This document shows, piece after piece, positions 1 through 8,461 of a stretch of 30,984 nucleotides of DNA (its first letter is position 1; every line of letters begins with the position of its first letter). The notes beneath the pieces are model-generated. The model saw nothing but the letters and a program-made list of their open reading frames with translations. It was not told where the DNA came from and made no database searches. The position numbers were made by a program, and so were the translations under genes. Source of the DNA: CAZBZG01 sp964496245. Lineage in GTDB: Bacteria; Planctomycetota; SZUA-567. The stretch is taken from assembly GCA_964496245.1 (NCBI GenBank), contig CAZBZG010000010.1, positions 1 to 30,984 on the forward strand, given 5' to 3'.

Positions 1-360
1 GTGAACTACGCCAACGGCGACATGGTCGGCCACACCGGCCAGTTCGAGGCGGCCAAGAAGGCCATCGAGGTGGTGGACGAGTGCGTGGGCAAGATCGTGA
101 CCCGCCTGCTCGAACTGGACGCGCACGTGCTCGTCACCGCGGACCACGGGAATTCCGAACAGATGGTCGATCCGGAAACGGGCTCGGTCAAGACGAGCCA
201 TTCGCTCAGTCCGGTCGAATGCATCTACATCGCCAAGGAGGCCCCGGGCAAGCAGATGATCAAACGCGGGAAGCTCTCCGATCTGGCGCCTACGATCCTG
301 GCGCTCCTCGGTCTCGAGAAGCCCGAGGCCATGACGGCAGACAACCTGCTCGTGAGCTGA
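1..360 (+). CDS. gpmI: 2,3-bisphosphoglycerate-independent phosphoglycerate mutase, C-terminal part (5' end outside window)
   Basis: This is the C-terminal ~119 residues of the cofactor-independent phosphoglycerate mutase, the cytosolic glycolytic enzyme that interconverts 3- and 2-phosphoglycerate. The visible part begins with the NYANGDMVGHTG block. It continues with VTADHGNSEQM, the Asp-His metal-ligand motif of the alkaline-phosphatase-fold domain, then the SLSPVECIYI and LSDLAPTILALLGLEKP blocks typical of the family's end. The first codon in the window, GTG, is the valine or methionine of an internal conserved block and not a real start. The gene therefore continues to the left, and only about a quarter of a usual ~510-residue enzyme is present. 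The stop is TGA at 358-360. A gene for a methylmalonyl-CoA epimerase follows 60 nt downstream on the same strand. Confidence 0.93.
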   Translation: MNYANGDMVGHTGQFEAAKKAIEVVDECVGKIVTRLLELDAHVLVTADHGNSEQMVDPETGSVKTSHSLSPVECIYIAKEAPGKQMIKRGKLSDLAPTILALLGLEKPEAMTADNLLVS

Positions 361-420
361 CGCCCAGCGGGGTCCTGCCGCGGGGCTCCGCGCTGTCCCA
401 AAGCGGCAAGGAGGAGGCGC

Positions 421-879
421 ATGACCGAGACGGCGCTCGGAACGACCGCAATTTGCCAAGTCGCCCTGGTCGTCAAGGACGTCGAGAAGACGGCGGCGGC
501 GTATGCTGAGGTGCTCGGACTGCCCATGCCCGAGATCCGGGTGACCGGTCCGGAGGACGAGACAGGCATCCGGTACACGGGTGCGCCTACGGAAGGACGG
601 GCCCGCCTCGCGTTTTTCGACACGGGCTCGGTCCGGCTGGAACTGATCGAGCCGGTCAGTGGCCCGAGCGTCTGGCTCCGGCATCTCAAGAGCCACGGAG
701 AAGGTGTGCACCACATTGCTTTCCGGGTGCCCGACATGGACCGCGCGCTGGCCCACGCTTCCGACAAGGGACTCCCGGCCATCCAGACGGGTGCGTTTCC
801 GGGCGGTTGCTACGCGTACCTTGACAGCGAACCCAAGCTCAAGGTCATGCTGGAGCTGCTCGCGAGCGAGGGCGGATGA
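421..879 (+). CDS. mce: Methylmalonyl-CoA epimerase-like VOC-family protein
   Basis: A 152-residue protein of the vicinal-oxygen-chelate (glyoxalase/epimerase) superfamily. Two beta-alpha-beta-beta-beta repeats can be followed. The first begins near TTAICQVALVVKDVEKTAAAYAE and the second near EGVHHIAFRVPDMDRALA. Metal-ligand positions seen are the HHIAF histidine and the glutamate of VRLELIEPV. The length and the LELIEP and GVHHIAF blocks fit methylmalonyl-CoA epimerase, which interconverts R- and S-methylmalonyl-CoA in propionate metabolism. A first-repeat histidine of classical epimerases is not obvious (QVALVV), so a related lyase or dioxygenase function is possible. A strong ribosome site, AAGGAGGAG, lies just upstream of the ATG. 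No mutase gene is in the window, so the pathway assignment rests on the family alone. Confidence 0.72.
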   Translation: MTETALGTTAICQVALVVKDVEKTAAAYAEVLGLPMPEIRVTGPEDETGIRYTGAPTEGRARLAFFDTGSVRLELIEPVSGPSVWLRHLKSHGEGVHHIAFRVPDMDRALAHASDKGLPAIQTGAFPGGCYAYLDSEPKLKVMLELLASEGG

Positions 880-912
880 GCCGGCCGCCGGGTTGCTTGC
901 TGCCGGGCGTTT

Positions 913-3579
913 TCATGCATCCGATCGGCCCATGACCTCGGCCAGCACCTGGCTGAGTCGTTCGCGCCGGTAGGGCTTCTTGATGAATCCGGACACCCCC
1001 TCGTCCTGGAGAGCCTCCAGGCTCGCGTCGGGCGTGAATCCCGAGGAGAGGAGCACCTTGGCCGCAGGGTCGACCGCCCGGATGGCGCGGAAGCACTCCC
1101 GCCCGCTCATCCGGGGCATGACCACGTCCAGGAGAACGGCGTCGACGCGGTCCTGATGTCGTTTGTAGAGATCGAGTCCCTCCTCCCCGTCGGCGGCTGC
1201 GATCACTTCGTAGCCGAGTCCCTGCAGCGTCTCCACGGCCATGTTTCGAATGGTCTCCTCGTCGTCGACCACGAGGATGCAGCCGGTCCCGCGCACGATT
1301 TCCTCCTGCCTCTCGGCGGCGGGCATGGTGTCCGCCTGCGAGAGCGGCAGGTAGAGATGGAAGGCCGTGCCCCGGCCGGGCTCGCTGTAGACCGTGAGGC
1401 AGCCAGTGTGATCCTTGACCGTGCCGTAGACGGTGGCGAGGCCCAGCCCGGTGCCTTCCCCCACGCCCTTGGTGGTGAAGAACGGCTCGAAGATGCGCTC
1501 CGCCACTTCGGGGGTCATGCCGATGCCCGTGTCGATCACGTGGATCGCGACGTATTCGCCAGGCACGACATCGAAGGGACTGCTGGCGCACGCTGGCTCG
1601 TCCAGGTACGCGTTCTCGGTTCGAAACGTCGCCGTCCCGCCTCGGGGCATGGCATCGCGCGCGTTCACGCCGAGGTTCAGGATGGCGTTCTGGAGCTGCC
1701 CGGAGTCGCCGTTCACCACGGTGCGCCGGGCCTGGAAATCGGTGTGCAGCGTGATGCGCCGGTCGATGCTGCGCCCCAGGATGGCCAGGGCGTTCCGGAT
1801 GCAGGCATGGACGTCCACGGGCACGATCTCGAGCTGGCCCTTGCGCGAGAAGGCCAGGAGCTTGTCGGTCAGGTCGGCCGCGCGCTCGGCCGTGTCGATG
1901 ATGTTCTCGGCGTGGGACCGGAGCTTCTTGTTGTCGGAGAGGCGCGTGGCCAAGAGGTCGGCGTAGCCGAGGACGCCGCCGAGCATGTTGTTGAAGTCGT
2001 GCGCGATCCCGCCGGCCAGCTGTCCGATCGAGTCCATCTTCTGGGCATGCCGCAGCTGCTCCTCGAGCCGGTATCGTTCGGTTACATCCCGGAAGACGAG
2101 GACGACCCCGGTGATCTTTCCGTCCGGGTCGCGGATGGGGGCCCCGCTGTCTGCGATCTGCCGTTCGGTCCCGTCCCGGGCGACGAGCAGCGTGTCGTTG
2201 GCCAGGCCGACGACATCGCCCTCGCGCAGGATGCGCTGGAGGGGATTCTCGGTCGGTCCCCGGGTCCGGGCGCTCAAGATCTTGAAGATCTCTTCCAGCG
2301 GCCGCCCGGCCGCTTCGACCCGCGGCCAGCCGGTCAGTTCCTGGGCCACGGGATTCATGCGCGTGACGCGCCCCGCGTCGTCGGTCGCGATGACCGCGTC
2401 TCCGATGGAGTCCAGGGTGATGCGGAGGTCCTCCTCCCGGTCGCGCAGCGCATGCTGAACCCGCCGCCGGCGGAGGATGTTCGCAATGAGCATCCCGACC
2501 AGGCCCAGCAAGACGGCGAATATTGCGATCGCCCCCCAGATCAGCGGCTTGTATGCTTCGTAAGCGGAGAAGGGCGCGAATTTGACCGTGCTTCCGTCGG
2601 GCAACCGGTCGCGGGAGATGCCGAACCGCTCGAGCTCCCGGTGGTCGAAGAGATACAGCGTGGGGCTGCGACCGAGCGGGATGGCGGAAGCGGACGCCCC
2701 GTTCAGGATGCGCAGAGCCAATTCGCCGACCATCCGGCCTTCAGCCCGGCCGCTGCAGAGTTTGCCGCCCACGATGCCGTGGCCCAGGTAGAACTCCCAA
2801 ACGCTGTAGATGGGGACCCGGCAATGGCGGGCGAGGAGGTGGAGGTTCTGTTCGTGGGAGAAGACTCGGCCTTCGCGGTCGCGACTGAAGATGAAGAGAA
2901 AGACGATGGTGCCGGGCGGCAGCTCGGCGACCTCTTCCTCGAGGCCGTCGACGGTGAGGTCCTCCAGATACCGGAAGCTCACCCGCGAGCGGTACGGGGC
3001 GAACGCGGCCTCTGCCTTGGCCTTGAGGGCCTGGCCCGTACGTGTCAGGTCGGTGATGACCGCGACTTCCCGGGTGCCGGGGTGGAGCGCGAGCGCGGTG
3101 GCGAGCGTCTCCTCGATGGCCAGGGTTTCCTGCAGCCCCGTAAGCTGGCGTCCTTCGCGCATGCTGGGCTGGTATCCAGTCACGCTGCAGAAGACGAGCG
3201 GCACGCCCGGGAACAGTCGCTCTCCGCGGGTCAGCATGAAGTTGAGGGCATGGTCGTCTGCGGCCACGATGACCTCGATCGTCCGGTCGGCGTACTTGAT
3301 GCCGAGGAGACGCTCCAGAGCGTCGAAGTAGGGCCCTGAAGAGATGTGGCGGGTGTCCATGAATTCGAACAGAAGCTCCACGTCCTCGGTGTGTCCGGAG
3401 AACGCCTCCCGGATGCCTGCCGAGATGTTGTCCGACCAGGTGAAGCCATGGTGGTAGGAGTGGAGGATCAGCACGCTCCGGCGCGCGGGGATCGGCGAAG
3501 CGTCTTGGGCCAAGGCGCTCTTTAGACACGCGAGCAGAAAGAGTGGGATCAGCCACCGGGTGCGGGAAGATGCGCGCAT
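913..3579 (-). CDS. Hybrid sensor histidine kinase/response regulator with periplasmic ABC-substrate-binding-like sensor
   Basis: An 888-residue hybrid kinase. Residues ~1-25 look like a signal peptide (LIPLFLLACLKSALA). Residues ~30-345 resemble the ABC substrate-binding (periplasmic-binding type 1) fold seen in some two-component sensors: RRSVLILHSYHHGFTWSD, then VPLVFCSVTG, then PIYSVWEFYLGHGIVGG. A transmembrane helix follows (LIWGAIAIFAVLLGLVGMLIANIL). Next come a PAS domain (LDSIGDAVIATDDAGRV, ending VVLVFRDVTERY), a HisKA domain with the phospho-accepting His527 (GGIAHDFNNML), and a HATPase with N box NLGVNARDAM and G boxes DTGIGM and GLGLATV. A receiver domain comes last, with acidic pair VVDDEE, phospho-acceptor near Asp818 (LLDVVMP) and lysine in GFIKKPY. 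The reading frame opens upstream to 3663, but the internal ATG at 3579 starts exactly at the signal peptide and lies below a promoter-like site. No partner DNA-binding regulator is adjacent. The ligand is unknown. Confidence 0.88.
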   Translation of the reverse strand: MRASSRTRWLIPLFLLACLKSALAQDASPIPARRSVLILHSYHHGFTWSDNISAGIREAFSGHTEDVELLFEFMDTRHISSGPYFDALERLLGIKYADRTIEVIVAADDHALNFMLTRGERLFPGVPLVFCSVTGYQPSMREGRQLTGLQETLAIEETLATALALHPGTREVAVITDLTRTGQALKAKAEAAFAPYRSRVSFRYLEDLTVDGLEEEVAELPPGTIVFLFIFSRDREGRVFSHEQNLHLLARHCRVPIYSVWEFYLGHGIVGGKLCSGRAEGRMVGELALRILNGASASAIPLGRSPTLYLFDHRELERFGISRDRLPDGSTVKFAPFSAYEAYKPLIWGAIAIFAVLLGLVGMLIANILRRRRVQHALRDREEDLRITLDSIGDAVIATDDAGRVTRMNPVAQELTGWPRVEAAGRPLEEIFKILSARTRGPTENPLQRILREGDVVGLANDTLLVARDGTERQIADSGAPIRDPDGKITGVVLVFRDVTERYRLEEQLRHAQKMDSIGQLAGGIAHDFNNMLGGVLGYADLLATRLSDNKKLRSHAENIIDTAERAADLTDKLLAFSRKGQLEIVPVDVHACIRNALAILGRSIDRRITLHTDFQARRTVVNGDSGQLQNAILNLGVNARDAMPRGGTATFRTENAYLDEPACASSPFDVVPGEYVAIHVIDTGIGMTPEVAERIFEPFFTTKGVGEGTGLGLATVYGTVKDHTGCLTVYSEPGRGTAFHLYLPLSQADTMPAAERQEEIVRGTGCILVVDDEETIRNMAVETLQGLGYEVIAAADGEEGLDLYKRHQDRVDAVLLDVVMPRMSGRECFRAIRAVDPAAKVLLSSGFTPDASLEALQDEGVSGFIKKPYRRERLSQVLAEVMGRSDA

Positions 3580-3635
3580 CGCAACGCCTTGAATGTTTGA
3601 ATGCCCGGGCCCGTTTTCCCTTGTGGCCCAACGGA

Positions 3636-3663
3636 ATCCTACCTTCTGGTTGACATTTGTCAA
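3636..3663 (-). promoter_or_regulatory. Sigma70-like promoter for the hybrid kinase
   Basis: Read on the minus strand, TTGACA (3663-3658) is followed by a 16-nt spacer and TAGGAT (3641-3636). These match the -35 consensus perfectly and the -10 consensus at 4 of 6 positions. The expected transcription start near 3629 lies about 50 nt before the kinase ATG at 3579. The -35 box is also one arm of an inverted repeat, TTGACA-TT-TGTCAA (3650-3663), which could be an operator. This is a sequence-pattern prediction only. Confidence 0.45.
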
Positions 3664-3753
3664 GATGCGGCGGGGCGAAATCCCGGTGGCGGTCGCAGCA
3701 TGGCGGATGGAGAGCCTGTGTGCAGCCGTGCCGCTGCCGCCGCGGTTTCAGGG

Positions 3754-3782
3754 TTTACAACCTGTACCGGATCTCGTAGAGT
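3754..3782 (+). promoter_or_regulatory. Sigma70-like promoter for mutS
   Basis: TTTACA (3754-3759), a 17-nt spacer and TAGAGT (3777-3782) lie 28 nt before the mutS ATG. The match is 5 of 6 at -35 and 4 of 6 at -10 with ideal spacing. A ribosome site, AAGGTGA, lies between this promoter and the start codon. Confidence 0.45.
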
Positions 3783-3810
3783 GAGGCCTCCGCGAGCAAG
3801 GTGAAACCCC

Positions 3811-6429
3811 ATGGCCAAGTCCAAGAAACTGACGCCCGCCATGCAGCAGTGGCAGGAGGCCAAGGAGGCCCATCCGGACAAGCTGATCTTCTTCCGCATG
3901 GGGGACTTCTACGAGCTCTTCTACGACGACGCCAAGGCTGCGGCCCGTAGGCTCGGGCTCACCCTGACGAGCCGCGACAAGGGCGAGACCCCCATGGCGG
4001 GCGTGCCCCACCACCAGTGCGACCGCTATGTCAAGGAGCTCGTCGATCAGGGGCAGAAGGTAGCCCTGGTCGATCAACTCGAGGATCCGGCCCAGGCCAA
4101 GGGCGTGGTCAAGCGTGGCATCACGCGGGTGGTCACGCCGGGCACCGTGCTCGAGGACAATTGCCTTCAAGCGCAGACCAATAACTTCCTGGCGGCTGTC
4201 AGCGGCAACGGCGCGCATGCGGGGCTCGCCTGGGTGGATCTCTCCACGGGCGAGTTTCTGGCCGCCGAGTTGAGGCACGAAGACCTGGCCGATGAACTGG
4301 AGCGCCTCGCCCCGGCTGAGACCCTACTGCCCGGGAGCGACAGGCGCGCGGACGGCCCCCTGACGCGTGCGCTTCGTCACCGTGGCGTGGGGGTCGTTAC
4401 GGAGCGCGAAGATTTCCCGTTTGATCCGGATCGCGCCGCGCGCCGGCTGAAGGAGCAGTTCAAGGTCCAGAACCTGGACGGGTTCGGACTCGGTGAGGCG
4501 TCCGCTGCAGTGGGCGCGGCCGGCGCGGTGCTCGACTACCTCGAAGAGACCCAGCAGACGCCTCTGGCGCACATCCGGGGGATCCGCCGGCTCGAACGCA
4601 GCGATCATCTGGTCCTGGACGCCACCACGCAACGGAATCTCGAGCTCGTACGGCCGCTGCGGGAGGGCGCCAAGCCGGGGGCTCTGCTGGACGTGATCAA
4701 CCGCACCCGCACGGCGCCGGGCGGCCGCATGCTCAAGGCCTGGCTGCTGCGGCCGCTCGGCCGCCTCGCACCGATCCGGGCGCGCCAGCAGGCGGTGGCC
4801 GAGCTCCAGGCCGATGCGCTCCTGCGCGCGGAACTCCGCGAACTCCTCTCGGGCATGGCCGACCTCGAACGCATCATGGCCCGGGTCACAACGGCGCGGG
4901 CCAACGCCCGGGACCTCGTGGCGCTCGCAACGAGCGCGCGCCTGCTGCCGGGGCTCGTCGAGCTCGCGGGGAACCTGTCTGCGCCCCTCCTCGTCGAGCA
5001 CGCGGCGCACATGGACTGCCTGACCGATCTGGAGGAGACCATCTCCAAAACCCTGCAGGACGAGCCGCCGCCGCACCTGCGCGAGGGGCGCATGATCCGC
5101 GACGGTGTCCACGAAGAGCTCGACGAACTCCGCGCCGTGGCCCATGGCGGCAAGGACTGGATCGCGCGTTTCCAGACCGCGGAGCAGGAGCGCACGGGCA
5201 TCCCTTCGCTCAAGGTCAGTTTCAACAAGGTCTTCGGTTACTACATCGAGATCACCAAGACCCACAAGGACAAGGCGCCCGCCGATTACGAACGCAAGCA
5301 GACCCTGGTCAACGCCGAGCGGTACATCACCCCCCAGCTCAAGGAATACGAGAGCCGGGTGCTGGGTGCCGAAGAGCGGATCGTCGCGCTCGAGTACCAG
5401 CTCTTCGTGGACCTGCGGGAAGCGGTGGCTGGCGAGGTCGAACGCGTGCAGGCGGTGGCCCGCAGCCTGGCCGCGCTCGACTGCCTCGCGTCCCTGGCCG
5501 AGGTGGCGGCCGAACGGCACTACGTCATGCCCGCGGTCGACGAGGGCCTGGCAACGCGCATCGAGGACGGGCGGCATCCCGTGCTGGAGGCGCTGCTGCC
5601 GCCGGGCGAATATGTGGCGAACGACACGATCCTCGACCCGGCCGAGAGCCGGCTCCTCATCATCACCGGACCCAATATGGCCGGAAAGAGCACCTACATC
5701 CGGCAGACCGCGCTCATCACCGTGCTCGCGCACATGGGAAGCGCCGTGCCCGCGCGCACCGCGAGCGTCGGCCTGACCGACCGCATCTTCACGCGCGTGG
5801 GCGCGGCCGACGATTTGGCCCGCGGCCAGTCCACGTTCATGGTGGAGATGACCGAGACGGCGAACATCCTCAACAACGCCACCGAGCGGTCGCTCGTGAT
5901 CCTCGACGAGGTGGGCCGGGGCACGAGCACCTTCGACGGGGTCTCGCTCGCGTGGGCCATCACCGAGTATCTCCACAACGAGGTCGAAGCGCGCACGCTC
6001 TTCGCCACCCACTACCACGAAGTGGCCGAACTCGGCGGCATCCTGGAGCGGGCGGCCAACTGCAACGTGGCGGTCCGCGACTGGGAGGGCGAGGTGGTCT
6101 TCCTCCACAAGATCGAGCCCGGCAGTTGCGACCGGTCCTATGGCATTCAGGTCGGACGGCTGGCCGGCATTCCGCAGGGCGTGATCGACCGGGCGCGGGA
6201 GATCCTGCGGGGGCTCGAGGCGCAGGCGGCCGAGCGCGACTGGAACCTGCTGCACGAGGGCGAAGCCCTGCGTTCGGCCGCGCGGGCGGTGCAGGGCGAT
6301 CTCTTTGCCCCGCAGGGCCCCGACCACAGTGAGCTGGTCAAGGAGCTCGCCGCCACGGACACCGACCGGCTCTCGCCGGTGGAAGCCCACGCTCTGCTCG
6401 GGCGGCTGGCGGACCAGGCGCGGGGCTGA
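3811..6429 (+). CDS. mutS: DNA mismatch repair ATPase MutS
   Basis: An 872-residue MutS, the mismatch-recognition ATPase that binds base-base mismatches and small loops and recruits MutL. Domain I carries the Phe-X-Glu mismatch-reading motif at residues 33-35 (GDFYELF). The connector and lever domains follow, with the conserved VFGYYIEIT block in the clamp/core region. The C-terminal ATPase has Walker A GPNMAGKST near residues 620-628, Walker B LVILDEVGRGTSTFDG near 695-710, and the ATHYHEV block. The length matches full bacterial MutS1 (about 850-890), and this is not the MutS2 type, which would carry an Smr domain. The start is the ATG after AAGGTGA. The gene stands divergent to the kinase with its own promoter-like site and has no mutL next to it. 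A 926-codon antisense open frame across it is a GC artefact. Confidence 0.97.
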   Translation: MAKSKKLTPAMQQWQEAKEAHPDKLIFFRMGDFYELFYDDAKAAARRLGLTLTSRDKGETPMAGVPHHQCDRYVKELVDQGQKVALVDQLEDPAQAKGVVKRGITRVVTPGTVLEDNCLQAQTNNFLAAVSGNGAHAGLAWVDLSTGEFLAAELRHEDLADELERLAPAETLLPGSDRRADGPLTRALRHRGVGVVTEREDFPFDPDRAARRLKEQFKVQNLDGFGLGEASAAVGAAGAVLDYLEETQQTPLAHIRGIRRLERSDHLVLDATTQRNLELVRPLREGAKPGALLDVINRTRTAPGGRMLKAWLLRPLGRLAPIRARQQAVAELQADALLRAELRELLSGMADLERIMARVTTARANARDLVALATSARLLPGLVELAGNLSAPLLVEHAAHMDCLTDLEETISKTLQDEPPPHLREGRMIRDGVHEELDELRAVAHGGKDWIARFQTAEQERTGIPSLKVSFNKVFGYYIEITKTHKDKAPADYERKQTLVNAERYITPQLKEYESRVLGAEERIVALEYQLFVDLREAVAGEVERVQAVARSLAALDCLASLAEVAAERHYVMPAVDEGLATRIEDGRHPVLEALLPPGEYVANDTILDPAESRLLIITGPNMAGKSTYIRQTALITVLAHMGSAVPARTASVGLTDRIFTRVGAADDLARGQSTFMVEMTETANILNNATERSLVILDEVGRGTSTFDGVSLAWAITEYLHNEVEARTLFATHYHEVAELGGILERAANCNVAVRDWEGEVVFLHKIEPGSCDRSYGIQVGRLAGIPQGVIDRAREILRGLEAQAAERDWNLLHEGEALRSAARAVQGDLFAPQGPDHSELVKELAATDTDRLSPVEAHALLGRLADQARG

Positions 6430-6558
6430 GCGAGCGACCCGCCCGTTTTGCTCTTCTTGTCCCGCCCGAGTTTCGGGTGGCGCGGCTCTTCCGCATCCGG
6501 TAGACTGGCTCTCTTCGTCGGTCAGGAAGACGCCGACGCTGACGCGTACGGAGCCTTT

Positions 6559-8100
6559 GTGGCCAAGATTCGGATCAAGCTGAAGCGGGACCCCACGGTC
6601 CAGCGGTTTCTCGACCGGCACGGGACCCTGTGCGCGGCCACCACCCTTACGACCGGCCAGTACCTCCGGTACCAGCTCGGGGCCGCCGGGCTGCTCGCGC
6701 TTTTTCTCTACGACTGGAAGATCTTCATGTCCGGGCTGCTCTTCGCATGTGCGGCCTTCTACGTGCTCGTGATCGGCTACAAGTTCCTGACCATCCTGAT
6801 CGGCATCGTCTTCCGGCCCGAGATCCGCATCCACGCCCGCGACCTCGCAGGCCTGGCGGACGAGGAGATGCCGGTCTACACGGTGCTGGTCCCCATGTAC
6901 AAAGAGAAGGCGGTGGCCGAGAAGGTGATGCGGGCCGTCTCCAGCCTGGACTACCCCCAGGACAAGCTCGACGTCAAGGTCCTGCTCGAAGAGGACGACC
7001 GCGCGACCATCGCGGCCTGCCGCGCGCTGGAGCTGCCCGCCTGCGTCGAGATCGTGGTCGTGCCGCACGCCCGGCCGAAGACCAAGCCCAAGGCGTGCAA
7101 CCACGGGCTCGACCGCGCGCGCGGCGAGTACCTGGTCATCTACGACGCCGAAGACCGGCCCGAACGCGACCAGCTCAAGAAGGCGGTGCTAGCCTTCCGC
7201 CAGGTCCCCAAGACCGTGGCGTGTCTGCAGGCCAAGCTCAATTACTACAATCCGCATCAGAATCTGCTCACCCAGTGGTTCACCATCGAATACACGGCAT
7301 GGTTCGACCTGTACCTGCCGGGGCTGCATGCGCTGGACGTCCCCATTCCCCTGGGCGGCACGAGCAATCACTTCCGCGTGGCCGTGCTTCGGGATCTGGC
7401 CGGCTGGGATCCGTTCAACCTGACCGAGGACTGCGATCTGGGGGTTCGCTTGCACCGCCGCCGGTGGCGGACCCTGGTGCTCGATTCCACCACCTGGGAG
7501 GAGGCGAATTCCCAGCTCGGCAACTGGATCCGCCAGCGATCCCGCTGGGTCAAGGGTTACATCCAGACCCACTTCGTGCACACCCGCAGTAACCTCGCCA
7601 CCTGCGCCGACCTGGGCCCCAAGGATTTTGCGAGCTTCCTGCTGACCGTGGGCGGGCTGGCGTTGAGTCTGCTCCTCAATCCGTTCTTCTGGATTATGGG
7701 GCTGGCGTATGCAGTTCTGTGGAGCGTGAGCGCGGTCGGTCTGGTTGCGCCGCCGTGGGAGCTCGGGTGGCAGATGCGCTACTACGACCGGATCGCCGAC
7801 TTGCCGGGTGCGCCTTTCACCGTGTGGAGCCAGCTCTCCTGGATCTTCTGGGGGGCGGCCGTGGTGCTGGCGCTGGCGAATGTCATCTTCGTGCTGGTGA
7901 ATGTGCTCGCCTGCCTGCGGCGCGGGCTCTGGCGTCTCCTGCCCCAGGCGGTGCTCAGCCCGCTCTACTGGATGCTGATCTCGGTGGGGGCCTGGAAGGG
8001 CCTTCTGCAACTCTTCAGCCGGCCCTTCTACTGGGAGAAGACCCAGCACGGTCTGGCTGCCCAGGACCAGAACGCCCAGCCCGCCCTGGGGGGCGAGTGA
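6559..8100 (+). CDS. Membrane-embedded processive-type glycosyltransferase family 2
   Basis: About 513 residues. Hydrophobic segments near the N terminus (LLALFLYDWKIF and SGLLFACAAFYVLVIGYKFL) come before a cytosolic GT-A domain. That domain has VLVPMYKEKAV (nucleotide-sugar site), IYDAEDRPE (DxD-like metal site), TEDCDLGVRL (catalytic TED motif) and QRSRWVKGYIQT (QxxRW motif). Several C-terminal membrane helices follow. This is the architecture of cellulose-synthase-like or XagB-like GT2 enzymes that make or secrete polysaccharide. The polymer is not predictable. The open frame extends to an ATG at 6448, but the GTG at 6559 begins where the residues start to look like protein (VAKIRIKLKRDP), so the start is uncertain. 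The stop overlaps the GTG start of the following broken gene (GTGA). Confidence 0.8.
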   Translation: MAKIRIKLKRDPTVQRFLDRHGTLCAATTLTTGQYLRYQLGAAGLLALFLYDWKIFMSGLLFACAAFYVLVIGYKFLTILIGIVFRPEIRIHARDLAGLADEEMPVYTVLVPMYKEKAVAEKVMRAVSSLDYPQDKLDVKVLLEEDDRATIAACRALELPACVEIVVVPHARPKTKPKACNHGLDRARGEYLVIYDAEDRPERDQLKKAVLAFRQVPKTVACLQAKLNYYNPHQNLLTQWFTIEYTAWFDLYLPGLHALDVPIPLGGTSNHFRVAVLRDLAGWDPFNLTEDCDLGVRLHRRRWRTLVLDSTTWEEANSQLGNWIRQRSRWVKGYIQTHFVHTRSNLATCADLGPKDFASFLLTVGGLALSLLLNPFFWIMGLAYAVLWSVSAVGLVAPPWELGWQMRYYDRIADLPGAPFTVWSQLSWIFWGAAVVLALANVIFVLVNVLACLRRGLWRLLPQAVLSPLYWMLISVGAWKGLLQLFSRPFYWEKTQHGLAAQDQNAQPALGGE

Positions 8101-8454
8101 GCGGACTCTCGCGCAGCGGCGGCCGGCGCCTCGCCCGCAATCGCAAGGTGCGGATCGAACCAGGCAAATGGCACACCGTGATCGTCCAACGCACCGGGCC
8201 GTGGTTCTCCATGGTGGTGGACGGCGATCCCGTCTTTCTCGTCAAAGATCCGCATCCCATCGAAAACCCCCGCGCGCGCCGGGGGCTTCTACGTCTACCG
8301 GAGCGTGGTCGAGATCGAAGAATGCGTGATCAGCCGGCCCGTGGCTGAGGCCTACGCCGAGCGCGTACGCCGCGAGGTAGCCGATCCGGAAGCATTCCCG
8401 GCCGAGAAGCCGAACGCGCCCGACGAGCCGGTACCCGAAGAGGGGGTATTCTGA
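8097..8454 (+). pseudogene. Frameshifted remnant of a concanavalin-like (LamG/DUF1080-type) domain protein
   Basis: From a GTG at 8097 overlapping the glycosyltransferase stop, one frame reads RKVRIEPGKWHTV and then WFSMVVDGDPVFLVKDPHP. This is the WHxV...VDG pattern of jelly-roll concanavalin-like domains. Near 8268-8286, in the GC-only stretch CCCCCGCGCGCGCCGGGGG, the match moves to another frame. That frame continues GGFYVYRSVVEIEECVISRP, the usual closing strand of the same domain, and runs to TGA at 8452-8454. The two halves complement each other, so one indel explains the break. It may be a real frameshift or a sequencing/assembly error in the GC tract. The N-terminal half of a normal domain (~200 residues) is also missing, so this is probably a relic in either case. 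Confidence 0.55.
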
Positions 8455-8461
8455 GGGGCGC

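Noticed and set aside
880..912. Possible bidirectional terminator between the epimerase and kinase genes
   Set aside because: GC-rich bases followed by GTTTTC are present, but no stem longer than 5 bp with good pairing could be drawn.
1156..3339. A 727-codon plus-strand open frame opposite the hybrid kinase
   Set aside because: It is antisense to well-conserved kinase domains and has no ribosome site or family motif, so it is a codon-bias artefact.
4324..7104. A 926-codon open frame on the minus strand across mutS and the following gene
   Set aside because: It lies opposite a clear MutS gene and spans an intergenic region. Its composition is rich in Arg, Gly, Asp and His as expected for GC-rich antisense frames, and no domain motif is seen.
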